DNA from: Glycomyces artemisiae
GTDB lineage: Bacteria > Actinomycetota > Actinomycetes > Mycobacteriales > Micromonosporaceae
Reading direction: 5' to 3'
DNA length: 64,000 nt
NCBI RefSeq assembly: GCF_003002955.1
Contig: NZ_PVTJ01000006.1
Span: 1-64,000, forward strand
Made by a program: the position numbers and the translations under genes. Under the pieces are notes generated by a model, which saw only the letters and a program-made list of their open reading frames with translations, did no database searches and had not been told where the DNA came from. Of this stretch, positions 34,394-43,837 are shown in pieces; within the stretch, counting starts at the first letter, position 1, and each line of letters starts with the position of its first letter.

Positions 34394-34546
34394 ACGGAAC
34401 CGGCTCTCCGGTGGACGGCGGTTTGGCGTTCGCGGACGGATCGGGATAATCGGATATGGGCTACGACGGCGTGGACCGCTACGGTCCGCGCCGTTCGCTC
34501 TGCCCCGCCCCCGACCGCGTCACCCCCGGACAGGAAGGCAGCCGCA

Positions 34547-35281
34547 ATGACCCTCGAACCGCTCCCCCGCCAGTTCATCGACGCCGACCGGATCTTCAAC
34601 CTCCGCGACCTGGGCGGCTGGGACGCCGCCGACGGCCGGAAGGTGCGGACCGGGCGGGTGTTCCGGTCCGACAACCTCGGCATGGTCACCGACGCCGACG
34701 TGGACCTGCTCGTGAACCGGCTCGGGATCAGGCACGTGATCGACCTGCGCCGGGGCGAGGAGCTGGAGGAGTACGGGCGCTTCCCCGAGACCGGCGGCGT
34801 CGAGTTCCACCACTTCGAGCTGCTGCACGTCAAGTGGGAGAACATCGGCAAGGACTACCCCGAGGGCGCGGACGTGGTGCCGTTCCTGCGGCAACGCTAC
34901 TCGGCGATGCTCGAATCCGGGTACCGGAGCGTGAAGGACTCCCTCGACGTGATCGCCTCGGGCGAGCCGGTCCTGTTCCACTGCATGGCGGGCAAGGACC
35001 GGACCGGCCTGATCGCGGCGGCGCTGCTGTCGGCGCTCGGCGTCGGCGAGGAGGACATCGCCGCCGAGTACGCGCTGACCGAGTTCGGGATCGACCGGTG
35101 GCGGGCCTGGCGGGACGCGAACCTGGGGAGGCCCGGGTTCGAGTCGGGCCTGCGCACGCCCCCGGAGGCGATGCTGGAGACGCTCGCGGAGATGAAGGCC
35201 CGCTACGGGTCGATGGTCGACTACATCGCCGCGATCGAGTTCGATCAGTCGGATTCCCTTCGCGCGCAACTACTTGAGTGA
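34547..35281 (+). CDS. Tyrosine-protein phosphatase (MptpB-like)
   Basis: A 244-residue phosphatase with the P-loop HCMAGKDRTG; Cys146 is the nucleophile and Arg152 binds phosphate. The NLRDLGGW, GRVFRSDNL and RHVIDLRRGEEL motifs match the Y_phosphatase3 group, which includes the triple-specificity enzyme MptpB. There is no signal peptide. ATG 34547 has GGAAGG seven bases upstream. It is followed by a 10-bp hairpin and then the ABC exporter. Confidence 0.9.
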   Translation: MTLEPLPRQFIDADRIFNLRDLGGWDAADGRKVRTGRVFRSDNLGMVTDADVDLLVNRLGIRHVIDLRRGEELEEYGRFPETGGVEFHHFELLHVKWENIGKDYPEGADVVPFLRQRYSAMLESGYRSVKDSLDVIASGEPVLFHCMAGKDRTGLIAAALLSALGVGEEDIAAEYALTEFGIDRWRAWRDANLGRPGFESGLRTPPEAMLETLAEMKARYGSMVDYIAAIEFDQSDSLRAQLLE

Positions 35282-35290
35282 CGGCGTGCC

Positions 35291-35324
35291 CCCACCTGCC
35301 GTCACTTACCGGTCGGCAGGTGGG
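35291..35324. terminator. Hairpin terminator after the phosphatase gene
   Basis: A perfect 10-bp stem (CCCACCTGCC at 35291-35300, GGCAGGTGGG at 35315-35324) starting ten bases past the stop codon and just before the exporter promoter. Confidence 0.7.
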
Positions 35325-35331
35325 AAATCGG

Positions 35332-35361
35332 TTGCACGATGTCACAGGCCGCTCGTAGGTT
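35332..35361 (+). promoter_or_regulatory. Leaderless promoter of the ABC exporter operon
   Basis: TTGCAC (35332-35337), an 18-bp spacer, TAGGTT (35356-35361), then the GTG start six bases later. This is the best sigma-70-like match of the leaderless set in the window. Confidence 0.65.
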
Positions 35362-35367
35362 TGAACA

Positions 35368-37167
35368 GTGGGCTCAGAGCGGTTGAAAACTCCAGAAGAA
35401 TCCGACAATCCCCCCGAACAGAAGTCGGCGCTGACGAACCTGTGGCGGATGAAGAAGTACCTGCATCCGTACCGGTACCGCCTCGCGCTGCTGTGGTCGA
35501 TGGTGCTCTTGAACATCGTCTCCGGCCTGGCGATCCCGCCCTTGGTCGGCCGTGCCATCGACGGGCCGATCGCGCACCGGGACATCCCCGGGCTGTGGGC
35601 GATCGTGGGCGTCATCGCCGTCCTCGGCGCCGCCGACGCGCTGCTCAACCTGGTGCGGCGCTACTTCCAGACCACCACCGCGATGGCCATCGAGGCCGAC
35701 ATCCGCGGCGCCCTGTACGAGCACCTCCAGGTGCTCCACACCGGGTTCCACGACCGGTGGCAGACCGGGCAGCTCCTCGCCCGCGTCACCTCCGACCTCG
35801 GCATGGTCCGGCGGTTCTTCGCCGGCGGCCTGGTCTTCGCGATCACCTCGGTCGGCATGATCGCCATCATCATGGGGCAGCTGCTGTTCATCGAATGGCG
35901 CCTGGCCCTCATCGTCCTCGCCACCGCGGTCCCGCTGCTCCTCATCGGCCGCAAGTTCTTCCGCGAGTACCTCCCCGCGGCCAGGTCCGAGCAGGACCAG
36001 TCCGGCGAGGTCTCCAGCGCCGCAGAGGAGTCGGCGCTCGGCATCCGCGCCATCAAGGCGCTCGGGCGCGGCCCGCTCATGGCCGCCCGCTTCGAGAAGG
36101 AGGCCGAGGAGCTGCGGTCCCGCTCGATCTTCAAGAGCATGATCGCGTCCCGGTCCTGGTCGGGCTACGACGCCATCGCCACCGCCGGCGTCGGCGGCGT
36201 CCTCGTGCTCGGCTCGACCATGGTCGCCGGCGGGTCCCTGTCCGTGGGCGACCTGACCGCGTTCATCATGCTCCAGCTCGCGCTCCTGTGGCCGATCGAG
36301 GCCTCGGGCTGGGTCATGGCCCACGGCAACGAGGCCATGACCGCCGCCGACCGCGTCTACGACGTGTTCGACACCGAGCCGGCCATCAAGGACCGCCCGA
36401 ACGCCAAGGTGATCGACCGCAGCGAGGTCCGCGGCGAGCTCGTCTTCGAGGACGTGCGGTTCGCGTTCGAGGACGACTCGCGCGAGATCCTCGCGGGCGT
36501 CGACCTGCGCGTCAAGCCCGGCGAGACCGTCGCCATCGCGGGCAAGACCGGCTCGGGCAAGACCACGCTCGTGTCCCTGCCCTCGCGCCTGAACGACCCC
36601 ACCGCCGGACGGATCCTCCTGGACGGCACCGACATCCGCGACCTCAAGCTGGAGAACCTCCGCTCGGTCGTGACCACCGCGTTCGAGGAGGCGACGCTGT
36701 TCTCCATGAGCGTCCGCGAGAACCTCGCCCTCGGACGCCCCGGTGCCAGCGAAGCGGACCTCGAAGAGGCCGTGCGCGTCGCCCAGGCCGAGTTCGTCTA
36801 CGACCTGCCGTACGGCCTCGACACCCGCATCGGCGAGCAGGGCCTGTCCCTGTCCGGCGGCCAGCGCCAGCGCCTCGCGCTCGCCCGCGCCGTCGTCGTG
36901 CGCCCCGCGGTGCTCGTCCTCGACGACCCGCTGTCCGCGCTCGACGTGCACACCGAGGAGCTGGTGGAGCGCGCGCTCGCGCAGGTCCTGCGGGACACGA
37001 CCGCGCTGGTCGTGGTCCACCGGCCGTCCACCGTGGCCCTGGCCGACAAGGTGGCGCTGCTCCACGAGGGCCGGATCGCGGCGTTCGGGAAGCACTCCGA
37101 GCTGATGGCGTCCAGTCCCGAGTACGTCGACGTGCTGTCGGCCGAGTCCGAGGAGGTTGCGGCGTGA
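35368..37167 (+). CDS. ABC exporter half-transporter, subunit 1 (non-canonical Walker B)
   Basis: A 599-residue protein with six membrane helices (about 40-325) and a C-terminal ATPase domain. Walker A is GKTGSGKTTL, the signature is LSGGQRQRLALARA, but Walker B ends LVLDDPLSALD, so Asp replaces the catalytic Glu. This is typical of the degenerate site of heterodimeric exporters such as BmrCD or TM287/288. It overlaps subunit 2 by GTGA. The substrate (drug, lipid or peptide) cannot be read from sequence. Confidence 0.85.
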   Translation: MGSERLKTPEESDNPPEQKSALTNLWRMKKYLHPYRYRLALLWSMVLLNIVSGLAIPPLVGRAIDGPIAHRDIPGLWAIVGVIAVLGAADALLNLVRRYFQTTTAMAIEADIRGALYEHLQVLHTGFHDRWQTGQLLARVTSDLGMVRRFFAGGLVFAITSVGMIAIIMGQLLFIEWRLALIVLATAVPLLLIGRKFFREYLPAARSEQDQSGEVSSAAEESALGIRAIKALGRGPLMAARFEKEAEELRSRSIFKSMIASRSWSGYDAIATAGVGGVLVLGSTMVAGGSLSVGDLTAFIMLQLALLWPIEASGWVMAHGNEAMTAADRVYDVFDTEPAIKDRPNAKVIDRSEVRGELVFEDVRFAFEDDSREILAGVDLRVKPGETVAIAGKTGSGKTTLVSLPSRLNDPTAGRILLDGTDIRDLKLENLRSVVTTAFEEATLFSMSVRENLALGRPGASEADLEEAVRVAQAEFVYDLPYGLDTRIGEQGLSLSGGQRQRLALARAVVVRPAVLVLDDPLSALDVHTEELVERALAQVLRDTTALVVVHRPSTVALADKVALLHEGRIAAFGKHSELMASSPEYVDVLSAESEEVAA

Positions 37168-39026
37168 CCGTCACCGAGACCGAGAAGCCCGACAAGCACG
37201 CGGCGTGGCGCGGGCGCGCGGAGTCCGCGGAGGCGGACCGCACCAGCGCCGAAGTGGACGACGCCGAGTCGATCAAGGAGCTGCGGCAGAAGAGCCGGGC
37301 GCTGCTGGGCTGGATGATGCGCCCGCACAAGAAGGGGATCGCGTTCCTGTGCGCGATCCTGGTGGTGCAGAACTTCACGAGCATGGCGACGCCGCTGCTG
37401 GTCATGTTCGGGATCGACAACGCGATCCCGGCGATATCCGAGCGCGGCGACTACACGATGCTCGTCGGGATCGCGGTCGTGTTCGCGCTCGTGTCGGTCC
37501 TGAAGTACGTGTGCGTGCGGCTGTACATCGCGCAGTCGGCGAAGGTCGGCAACGCGATGCTGTTCGCGCTGCGCAGCAGGGTGTTCCGCAAGTTCCAGGA
37601 CCTGTCGGTGTCGTTCCACGAGCGGTTCACGTCGGGGCGCGTGACGGCCCGGCAGTCCTCGGACATGGAGTCGATCCGGGAGATGACGGAGAACGGCGTC
37701 GACGACCTGGTGCTGGCGGCGTTGAACGTCGTGACGATCACGATCGTGATGCTGGTGATCGACCCGATGCTGGCGGCGGTGTCGCTGCTGACGTTCCCGC
37801 TGATGCTGCTGCTGGGCCGCTGGTTCAGCAAGGTGTCGGCGGTGGCGTACCGCAAGGCGCGCGAGACCGTGGCGCTCTTGATCGTGTACTTCGTGGAGTC
37901 GATGGGCGGGGTGCGCGCGGTGCAGGCGTACCGGCGCGAGCCGCGCGACCGGGAGCTGTTCGCGGGGCTGAACACCGACAACCAGTTCGCGCAGGCGAAG
38001 GGGCACCAGCAGAACGCGTTCATGTCGGGCGGGATGCGCGGCATCGGGCACCTGGCGACGGTGGTGGTGCTGCTGTTCGGCGGCTGGCAGGTCATGCAGG
38101 GGAACACCGAGCTCGGCGTGCTGGCGGCGTTCCTGCTGTACATGAAGCGGTTCTTCGACCCGCTGAACGAGCTGGTGCAGTTCTACAACGTGCTCCAGTC
38201 GGCGACCTCGGCGCTGGAGAAGCTCTCGGGCGTGCTCGACGAGCCGGTGGAGGTGCCGGAGCCGTTGGAGCCGAAGGCGATCGCGTCGCCGCGCGGCGAG
38301 CTGCGGTTCGACGCGGTGGAGTTCCGGTACCGGGAGGACCAGGTGGTCCTGCCGGGGCTGGACCTGCGCGTGCCGGGAGGGCAGACGCTGGCGCTGGTGG
38401 GCGCGACGGGCGCGGGGAAGACGACGATCGCGAAGCTGGTGAGCCGGTTCTACGACCCGGGTTCGGGGTCGGTGTCGCTCGACGGCGTGGACCTGCGGGA
38501 CCTGTCGGAGGCGGACCTGCGCGGGAACATCGTCATGATCACGCAGGAGAACTTCCTGTTCAACGGCACGATCGCGGAGAACATCGAGCTGGGGAGGCCG
38601 GGGGCGTCGCGGGAGCGGATCGTGGAGGCGGCGAAGGTCGTCGGCGCGCACGAGTTCATCGACGCGCTGCCCGACGGGTACGACACGCACGTGCGCAAGC
38701 GCGGCGGGCGCCTGTCGGCGGGGCAGCGGCAGCTGGTGGTGTTCGCGCGGGCGTTCCTGGCGGACCCGCGGGTGCTCATCCTGGACGAGGCGACGTCGTC
38801 GCTGGACATCCCGTCGGAGCGGCTGGTGCAGCGGGCGTTGCGCACGATCCTGGCCGACCGCACGGCGATCATCATCGCCCACCGCCTCTCCACTGTGGAG
38901 ATCGCGGACCGGGTGCTGGTCCTGGAGCACGGCCGGATCATCGAGGACGGCCGCCCCGACGAGCTGATCGACCGCGGCGGCGAGTACGCGACGCTGCACC
39001 GGCAGTGGGAGGACTCGCTGGTCTAG
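37164..39026 (+). CDS. ABC exporter half-transporter, subunit 2 (canonical Walker B)
   Basis: A 620-residue partner of subunit 1 with a charged 50-residue N-terminus, six membrane helices and an ATPase domain. It has Walker A GATGAGKTTIA, a slightly altered signature LSAGQRQLVVFARA and a complete Walker B LILDEATSSLD with the His switch IIAHRLSTVE. The GTG at 37164 overlaps the upstream stop and follows AGGAGG. The sequence that continues upstream in the same frame lies across subunit 1 and is not coding. Confidence 0.85.
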   Translation: MTVTETEKPDKHAAWRGRAESAEADRTSAEVDDAESIKELRQKSRALLGWMMRPHKKGIAFLCAILVVQNFTSMATPLLVMFGIDNAIPAISERGDYTMLVGIAVVFALVSVLKYVCVRLYIAQSAKVGNAMLFALRSRVFRKFQDLSVSFHERFTSGRVTARQSSDMESIREMTENGVDDLVLAALNVVTITIVMLVIDPMLAAVSLLTFPLMLLLGRWFSKVSAVAYRKARETVALLIVYFVESMGGVRAVQAYRREPRDRELFAGLNTDNQFAQAKGHQQNAFMSGGMRGIGHLATVVVLLFGGWQVMQGNTELGVLAAFLLYMKRFFDPLNELVQFYNVLQSATSALEKLSGVLDEPVEVPEPLEPKAIASPRGELRFDAVEFRYREDQVVLPGLDLRVPGGQTLALVGATGAGKTTIAKLVSRFYDPGSGSVSLDGVDLRDLSEADLRGNIVMITQENFLFNGTIAENIELGRPGASRERIVEAAKVVGAHEFIDALPDGYDTHVRKRGGRLSAGQRQLVVFARAFLADPRVLILDEATSSLDIPSERLVQRALRTILADRTAIIIAHRLSTVEIADRVLVLEHGRIIEDGRPDELIDRGGEYATLHRQWEDSLV

Positions 39027-39033
39027 GCCGGTG

Positions 39034-39837
39034 CTAGGAGGCGGTGACGACGTAGTAGTCGAGCCAGCCGTTCTCGTAGCAGCGCAGCAGGTTCCGGCCC
39101 CATGAGTCCTTGTACTCGGTCTGGGCGACCCAGCGGTCGAACTGGTGCCACACGTGGCCGCCGATGGATTCGGCGGCCACGTGCGCGAATCCGGCCCGCT
39201 CCAGGTCGGTGGTGAAGGCGCCGAGGGAGTGGACCACGTCGACGCCGGAGGCGACGGTCTCCAACAGGTCGGCGAGCGGGCCCTCGCCGGAGTCCACGGG
39301 CGCGAAGAACGTGGCGGACGCGAAGTGGCCGCCGGGCCTGATGACGCGGCGGGCCTCGCGGGCCACGGCACCGAGGTCGTCCACGTGCTGGAGGGCCTCG
39401 ACGGAGTAGGCGCCGTCGAAGGAGTCGTCGGGGAACGGCAGCTCGGTGGCCGAACCCTCCTGGAACGACAGGCGCCCCGAGAGCCGTTCGAGCGCTTCGG
39501 CGTTGGCGTCGGCGGCGCGGGCGAGCTGGGCCTTCGAGCGGTCGAGGCCCGTGGCGTAGGCCGCGTACTCGCGGGCGACGAGCGCGGTCCCCACGCCGAT
39601 GCCGCAGCCGATCTCCAGCAGCTGTACCCCTGGGGGCGTGGGGATCCGGGCGAGGGTCTGCCGGTACAGCTCGGCCTGGCTGGCGGTGCGCTCGGCGAGC
39701 GTGATGTCGCGGCCGGGCGCGAGATCGCCCCAGTACCCGTAGTTGATGAACGACCCCGAGAACAGCGACAGCGAACTCAAGTCCAGTTCGCCGTACATGA
39801 GGTCGCGCTTGGCCTGTACGTCGATTTCCTGTTCCAT
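39034..39837 (-). CDS. SAM-dependent methyltransferase (class I)
   Basis: A 267-residue methyltransferase. Motif I is LLEIGCGIGVGTALVA, followed by ATGLDRSKAQL, LPFPDDSFDGAYSVEALQHV and RRVIRPGGHF. FINYGYWGDL near the N-terminus is shared with small-molecule methyltransferases of the cyclopropane-synthase/RebM type, so a natural product or lipid substrate is more likely than DNA or protein. It converges on the exporter operon with only seven bases between the stops. CAGAAT lies six bases before the ATG. Confidence 0.8.
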   Translation of the reverse strand: MEQEIDVQAKRDLMYGELDLSSLSLFSGSFINYGYWGDLAPGRDITLAERTASQAELYRQTLARIPTPPGVQLLEIGCGIGVGTALVAREYAAYATGLDRSKAQLARAADANAEALERLSGRLSFQEGSATELPFPDDSFDGAYSVEALQHVDDLGAVAREARRVIRPGGHFASATFFAPVDSGEGPLADLLETVASGVDVVHSLGAFTTDLERAGFAHVAAESIGGHVWHQFDRWVAQTEYKDSWGRNLLRCYENGWLDYYVVTAS

Positions 39838-39894
39838 CGCCCGATTCTGGCACGGGCGGCCGACGGCCGCCTCATGCGCCGGGCCGGGAGCCGG

Positions 39895-41397
39895 TCAGCA
39901 GGTGCCGCAGCCGGGGGCGTCCTGCTTCGGCAAGGGCTTCTTGCCGATCGAGGGCATGCCGAGGCTGACGCCGGGGAGCTTGGTGGCCTTGCCGGAGGCC
40001 CACGCGTCGCCCGCCTTCGTCTTGCGGTGCTTGAGGACCGGGCCGTCGGCGACGAGGTGGTGCGGGGCGCCGTAGGTGACCGCGGTGGTGACGACGTCGC
40101 CGGGGCGCACGCCCTCGGCGTTCCCCGTCGGGTCCGATTCGGAAGGCGTGACGGTGAAGTGGACCAGGCGGCCGTCGCGGGCGCGGCCCGAGAGGCGGCC
40201 GGTGGCCTCGTCCTTGCGGCCGTCGCCGACGGTGACGAGCACCTCGACCTCGGCGCCTTCGAGCTTGCGGTTCTCCTCCCAGGAGACGCGCTCCTGGAGC
40301 TCGACGAGCCGCTCGTACCGCTCCTGGACGACGGCCTTGGGGATCTGGTCGGCCATCGTGGCGGCGGGCGTGCCGGGCCTGATCGAGTACTGGAACGTGA
40401 ACGCGCTGGAGAAGCGCGCTTGCTCGACCACGTCGAGGGTGGCCTGGAAGTCCTCCTCGGTCTCGCCGGGGAAGCCCACGATGATGTCGGTGGTGATGGC
40501 CGCGTCGGGCATCGCCGCGCGGACCTTGCCGAGGATCTCCAGGTACGCGGCCGACCGGTAGGACCGGCGCATCTCCTTGAGCACGCGGTCGGAGCCGGAC
40601 TGGAGCGGCATGTGCAGCTGGTGGCAGACGTTCGGGGTCTCGGCCATCGCCGCGATCACGTCGTCGGTGAAGTTCTTCGGGTGCGGGCTGGTGAAGCGCA
40701 CGCGCTCCAGGCCCTCGATCTCCCCGCACGCGCGCAGGAGCTTCCCGAAGGCGAGCTTGTCGCCGAACTCGACGCCGTACGTGTTCACGTTCTGGCCCAG
40801 CAGGGTCACCTCGGAGACGCCCTCGTCGACGAGCGCCTGGACCTCGGCGAGGATCTCGCCGGGGCGACGGTCCTTCTCCTTGCCCCGCAGCGAGGGCACG
40901 ATGCAGAACGTGCAGGTGTTGTTGCAGCCCACGGAGATCGAGACCCAGCCCGAGTAGGTCGAGTCGCGCTTGGTGGGGAGGGCGGAGGGGAACGTCTCCA
41001 GCGACTCCAGGATCTCCACCTCGGCGGCGCGGTTGTGGCGGGCGCGCTCCAGGAGGACCGGGAGCGAGCCGATGTTGTGCGTGCCGAAGACCGCGTCGAC
41101 CCAGGGGGCGCGCTTGACGATCTCGCCGCGGTCCTTCTGCGCCAGGCAGCCGCCCACCGCGATCTGCATGTCGGGGTTGGCGCGCTTCGCGGGCGCGAGG
41201 TGGCTCAGGTTGCCGTACAGCTTGTTGTCGGCGTTCTCGCGCACCGCGCAGGTGTTGAACACGACCAGGTCCGGCGCCGACTCCCCCTCGACCGGGACGT
41301 AGCCCGCCGCTTCGAGCAGGCCCCCGATGCGCTCGGAGTCGTGCACGTTCATCTGACAGCCGTACGTCTTCACCTGGTACGTCTTCACACCGTTCAC
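39895..41397 (-). CDS. miaB: tRNA-2-methylthio-N6-dimethylallyladenosine synthase
   Basis: A 500-residue radical-SAM methylthiotransferase that adds a methylthio group to i6A37 made by MiaA. The auxiliary-cluster cysteines are in YGCQMNV, NTCAVRE and GGCLAQ, and the radical-SAM cluster is in [13 protein letters not shown] domain follows, then a 45-residue tail ending GCGTC. Start GTG 41397 has GGGGGT six bases upstream; GTG 41403, exactly six bases after a TATCCT hexamer, is an equally possible leaderless start. Confidence 0.92.
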   Translation of the reverse strand: MNGVKTYQVKTYGCQMNVHDSERIGGLLEAAGYVPVEGESAPDLVVFNTCAVRENADNKLYGNLSHLAPAKRANPDMQIAVGGCLAQKDRGEIVKRAPWVDAVFGTHNIGSLPVLLERARHNRAAEVEILESLETFPSALPTKRDSTYSGWVSISVGCNNTCTFCIVPSLRGKEKDRRPGEILAEVQALVDEGVSEVTLLGQNVNTYGVEFGDKLAFGKLLRACGEIEGLERVRFTSPHPKNFTDDVIAAMAETPNVCHQLHMPLQSGSDRVLKEMRRSYRSAAYLEILGKVRAAMPDAAITTDIIVGFPGETEEDFQATLDVVEQARFSSAFTFQYSIRPGTPAATMADQIPKAVVQERYERLVELQERVSWEENRKLEGAEVEVLVTVGDGRKDEATGRLSGRARDGRLVHFTVTPSESDPTGNAEGVRPGDVVTTAVTYGAPHHLVADGPVLKHRKTKAGDAWASGKATKLPGVSLGMPSIGKKPLPKQDAPGCGTC

Positions 41398-41514
41398 AGC
41401 CACACCCCCAGGATAGACGCGAGGCCGGTCACACGTTGAGGGCCGGGAGCGCGACGGCATGGTGACGCTCCGCAGTCGATCCACCGCCCACAGTGCACTG
41501 TCTTCCGTCCGCCT

Positions 41515-41561
41515 GTTCACAACCTTTCACAGAGTGCGCGATGTTCACCCTGATTGTTCAC
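41515..41561. repeat. Direct repeats GTGAAC upstream of the liv-type operon
   Basis: On the minus strand GTGAAC occurs at 41520-41515, 41548-41543 and 41561-41556, with GTGAAA at 41530-41525. They fall in the 320-bp gap between miaB and the binding-protein gene, upstream of a rightward promoter candidate TTGTGC (41603-41608) and TATAAG (41624-41629) with a 15-bp spacer. They could be activator or repressor half-sites. The last 90 bases of the gap form an untranslated leader with no clear fold. Confidence 0.4.
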
Positions 41562-41725
41562 GGTAAAGCCAGCAAGTCGCACAAACTTATTGTTGTCCGG
41601 TCTTGTGCGGCTCTCACCGTCCTTATAAGGTGGCCTGCGTGCCGCCTGATCCCCCACGAGACGGTGGCTTCCCCACCAAAGACCCCACGAGCCTCTCTTA
41701 TCATCATTTCCATTCAAGGAAGAAC

Positions 41726-42901
41726 ATGCGCCTCAAATCCACCACCGGCGCGGTCTTGGCCGCTGCCGCCCTGCTCGCGACCGGTGCCTGTGTCTCGGAA
41801 GACACGAACGAAGCCTCCTCCGACAGCGCCCTCTCCGGCTCGGGCACGGGAGCTGACTGCACCATCGACGAGACCGTCAAGATCGGCGCCGTCTTCAGCC
41901 TCACCGAAGCAGCCGCGTTCGCCGGCACCTATCAGCAAGAGGGCCTTGCGCTGGGCTTCGAAGAACTCAACGCCGCCGGGGGCATCACCTACGAGGTGAT
42001 CCAGGAGGACGACAAGACCAGCGTCGAGGACTCCGTCGCCGCGTTCGGGAAGCTCATCGACCGCGACGAGGTGTCCGCCATTGTCGGCCCGACCCTCTCC
42101 AACATGGCCTTCACGACCTACACCGACGCCGAGAGCGCCGGCGTCCCCGCGCTCGGCGTCTCCACGACCGCGGAGGGCATCCCGGAGATGGGCGACTACA
42201 TCTTCCGCGCCTCGCTGCCCGAGGAAGTGGCCCTCGCCGCGTCCATCCCCGCCGCCAAGGAGGCCCTGGGCCTGACCAAGGTCGCGGTCCTCTACGACAA
42301 CGCCGACGAGTTCACCACCTCCGCGGCGAACACGATCAAGGACGTCCTCAACGACGAGAACATCGAGATCGTCGCCGAGGAGACCTTCGAGACCGCCGAC
42401 ACCGACTTCGCGGCGCAGCTCACCTCCGTGCTCGAAGCCGAGCCGGACGCCGTCATCCTTTCGGCCCTGCCCGGCGCGACCGTCCCGCTCGTCAAGCAGG
42501 CCCGCAACCTCGGCATCGAGGCCCCCATCGTCGGCGGCAACGCCTTCAACTCCCCCGTCCTCGTCGGCGCCCTCGAAGACGCGTCCGAGGGCCTCATCGT
42601 CGGCGGCGCCTGGAGCGCGGCCTCCGACACCACCGGGAACGCCGAGTTCATCGCGAACTACACCGAGAAGTACGGCCGCGCGCCCGACCAGTTCGCCGCC
42701 CAGGCGTACACCGCCGCGTACCTCCTCGACCAGGCGATCCGCGCCGACTGCGACGCGAACCGCGAGGCCATCAAGGACAACCTCGGCCAGATCCTCGAAT
42801 ACGACTCCATCCTCGGCCCGATCTCGATCGACGAGGGCGGCGAGGTCACTCAGGAGCCCGTGGTCCAGATCGTCCACGACGGCGCCTTCACGCTGCTGTA
42901 A
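41726..42901 (+). CDS. Branched-chain amino-acid-type ABC importer, substrate-binding lipoprotein
   Basis: A 391-residue receptor with a lipoprotein signal (LLATGAC) and a periplasmic-binding fold of the LivJ/LivK class (VKIGAVFSLTEAAAFAGTYQQ, AIVGPTLSNMAFTTYTDAES, FRASLPEEVALAA). The ligand may be a branched-chain amino acid, amide or urea-like solute; the sequence does not decide. ATG 41726 has AAGGAAG five bases upstream; the in-frame extension would hide the signal peptide. It heads a rightward operon that ends with the sensor genes cvnA-cvnB. Confidence 0.88.
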   Translation: MRLKSTTGAVLAAAALLATGACVSEDTNEASSDSALSGSGTGADCTIDETVKIGAVFSLTEAAAFAGTYQQEGLALGFEELNAAGGITYEVIQEDDKTSVEDSVAAFGKLIDRDEVSAIVGPTLSNMAFTTYTDAESAGVPALGVSTTAEGIPEMGDYIFRASLPEEVALAASIPAAKEALGLTKVAVLYDNADEFTTSAANTIKDVLNDENIEIVAEETFETADTDFAAQLTSVLEAEPDAVILSALPGATVPLVKQARNLGIEAPIVGGNAFNSPVLVGALEDASEGLIVGGAWSAASDTTGNAEFIANYTEKYGRAPDQFAAQAYTAAYLLDQAIRADCDANREAIKDNLGQILEYDSILGPISIDEGGEVTQEPVVQIVHDGAFTLL

Positions 42902-42907
42902 CCGCTT

Positions 42908-42923
42908 CGCCGGGACCCCGGCG
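42908..42923 (+). other. Hairpin between binding-protein and permease genes
   Basis: CGCCGGG (42908-42914) and CCCGGCG (42917-42923) form a 7-bp stem just after the binding-protein stop, a placement like the hairpin after the peptide-binding gene at 21821-21879. Confidence 0.45.
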
Positions 42924-42958
42924 GACCCCCTTCCCCACCACTCCACAGGAATCCAGAC

Positions 42959-43837
42959 ATGCTGCAACAGTTGGCGAACGGCGTGTTCGCAGGCTCGATC
43001 TACGCGCTCTTCGCGATCGGCTTCACGCTCGTGTTCGGCGTGCTCCGACATCTGAACCTCGCCCATCCGGCGGTGTTCACGGCCGGGGCGTTCATCGGCA
43101 TCGAGGTCGCGGCGCGGACCGCGATCCCGATCTGGATCCTGTTCCCGGTGGTGGCCCTGTTCGGGGCGCTCGCCGGGGTCCTGGTGGAGCGCATCGCGTT
43201 CCGGCCGCTGCGCGGCCGGGACGACGAGCACTTCGCCGGCCTCATCTCCTCCGTCGCGCTCGGCGGCGTCGTCATCGCGCTCCTCCAGGCGCGCTACGGC
43301 ACCGACCCGCAGCACTTCGCGGCGGACTACTTCCCCAACCGGCTCTTCGAGGTCGCCGGCGTCAGGGTCACCCTGACGCAGCTGGTGACGCTCGGCCTCG
43401 CGCTGGTCCTCATGCTCGGCCTCGCCTGGCTCGTCTCGGCCACCTCGCTGGGCCGGTCCATGCGGGCCGTCGCGGAGAACCCGACCGCGGCGAAGGTCCT
43501 CGGCGTCAACGTGGGGCGGGTGACGGCGGGGACGTACGCGCTCTCGTCGGCGCTCGGCACCGTCGCCGGGGCCCTCCTCGCGCTCAACCTCGGCCAGGCC
43601 GGGCGCGACCTCGGCGCCTCGATCGAGCTGGTCGGCTTCGCCGTCATCATCCTCGGCGGCCTCGGCTCTTTGTGGGGCGCCATGGCCGCCGGGGTGGTGC
43701 TCGGCGTCGCCGAGGCCCTCACGATCCACCTGTTCGACTCCACCTGGAAGAGCATGGTCGCGTTCGCGCTGCTCTTCGCCGTGCTCGTGCTGCGCCCGAG
43801 GGGCCTCTTCGGCCACGTCAAGGTCAGGGAGGTCTGA
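42959..43837 (+). CDS. Branched-chain amino-acid-type ABC importer, permease LivH type
   Basis: A 292-residue permease with about eight membrane helices, beginning MLQQLANGVFAGSIYALFAIG, the standard LivH start. The ATPase-docking loop is SLGRSMRAVAENPTAAKVLGV. Its stop overlaps the start of the LivM-LivG fusion by one base (TGATG). Confidence 0.9.
   Translation: MLQQLANGVFAGSIYALFAIGFTLVFGVLRHLNLAHPAVFTAGAFIGIEVAARTAIPIWILFPVVALFGALAGVLVERIAFRPLRGRDDEHFAGLISSVALGGVVIALLQARYGTDPQHFAADYFPNRLFEVAGVRVTLTQLVTLGLALVLMLGLAWLVSATSLGRSMRAVAENPTAAKVLGVNVGRVTAGTYALSSALGTVAGALLALNLGQAGRDLGASIELVGFAVIILGGLGSLWGAMAAGVVLGVAEALTIHLFDSTWKSMVAFALLFAVLVLRPRGLFGHVKVREV

Noticed and set aside
35274-37163. A very long reading frame running through the first exporter gene into the second
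   Set aside because: Its first half is Arg/Pro/His-rich noise in a different frame from the real subunit 1 gene, and the true start of subunit 2 is the GTG at 37164 with AGGAGG and a GTGA overlap.
39145-43816. Long open frames antisense to miaB and to the binding-protein/permease genes
   Set aside because: High GC leaves antisense frames open; their products are Gly/Arg/Glu-rich without domains, and the genes on the other strand have complete motifs.
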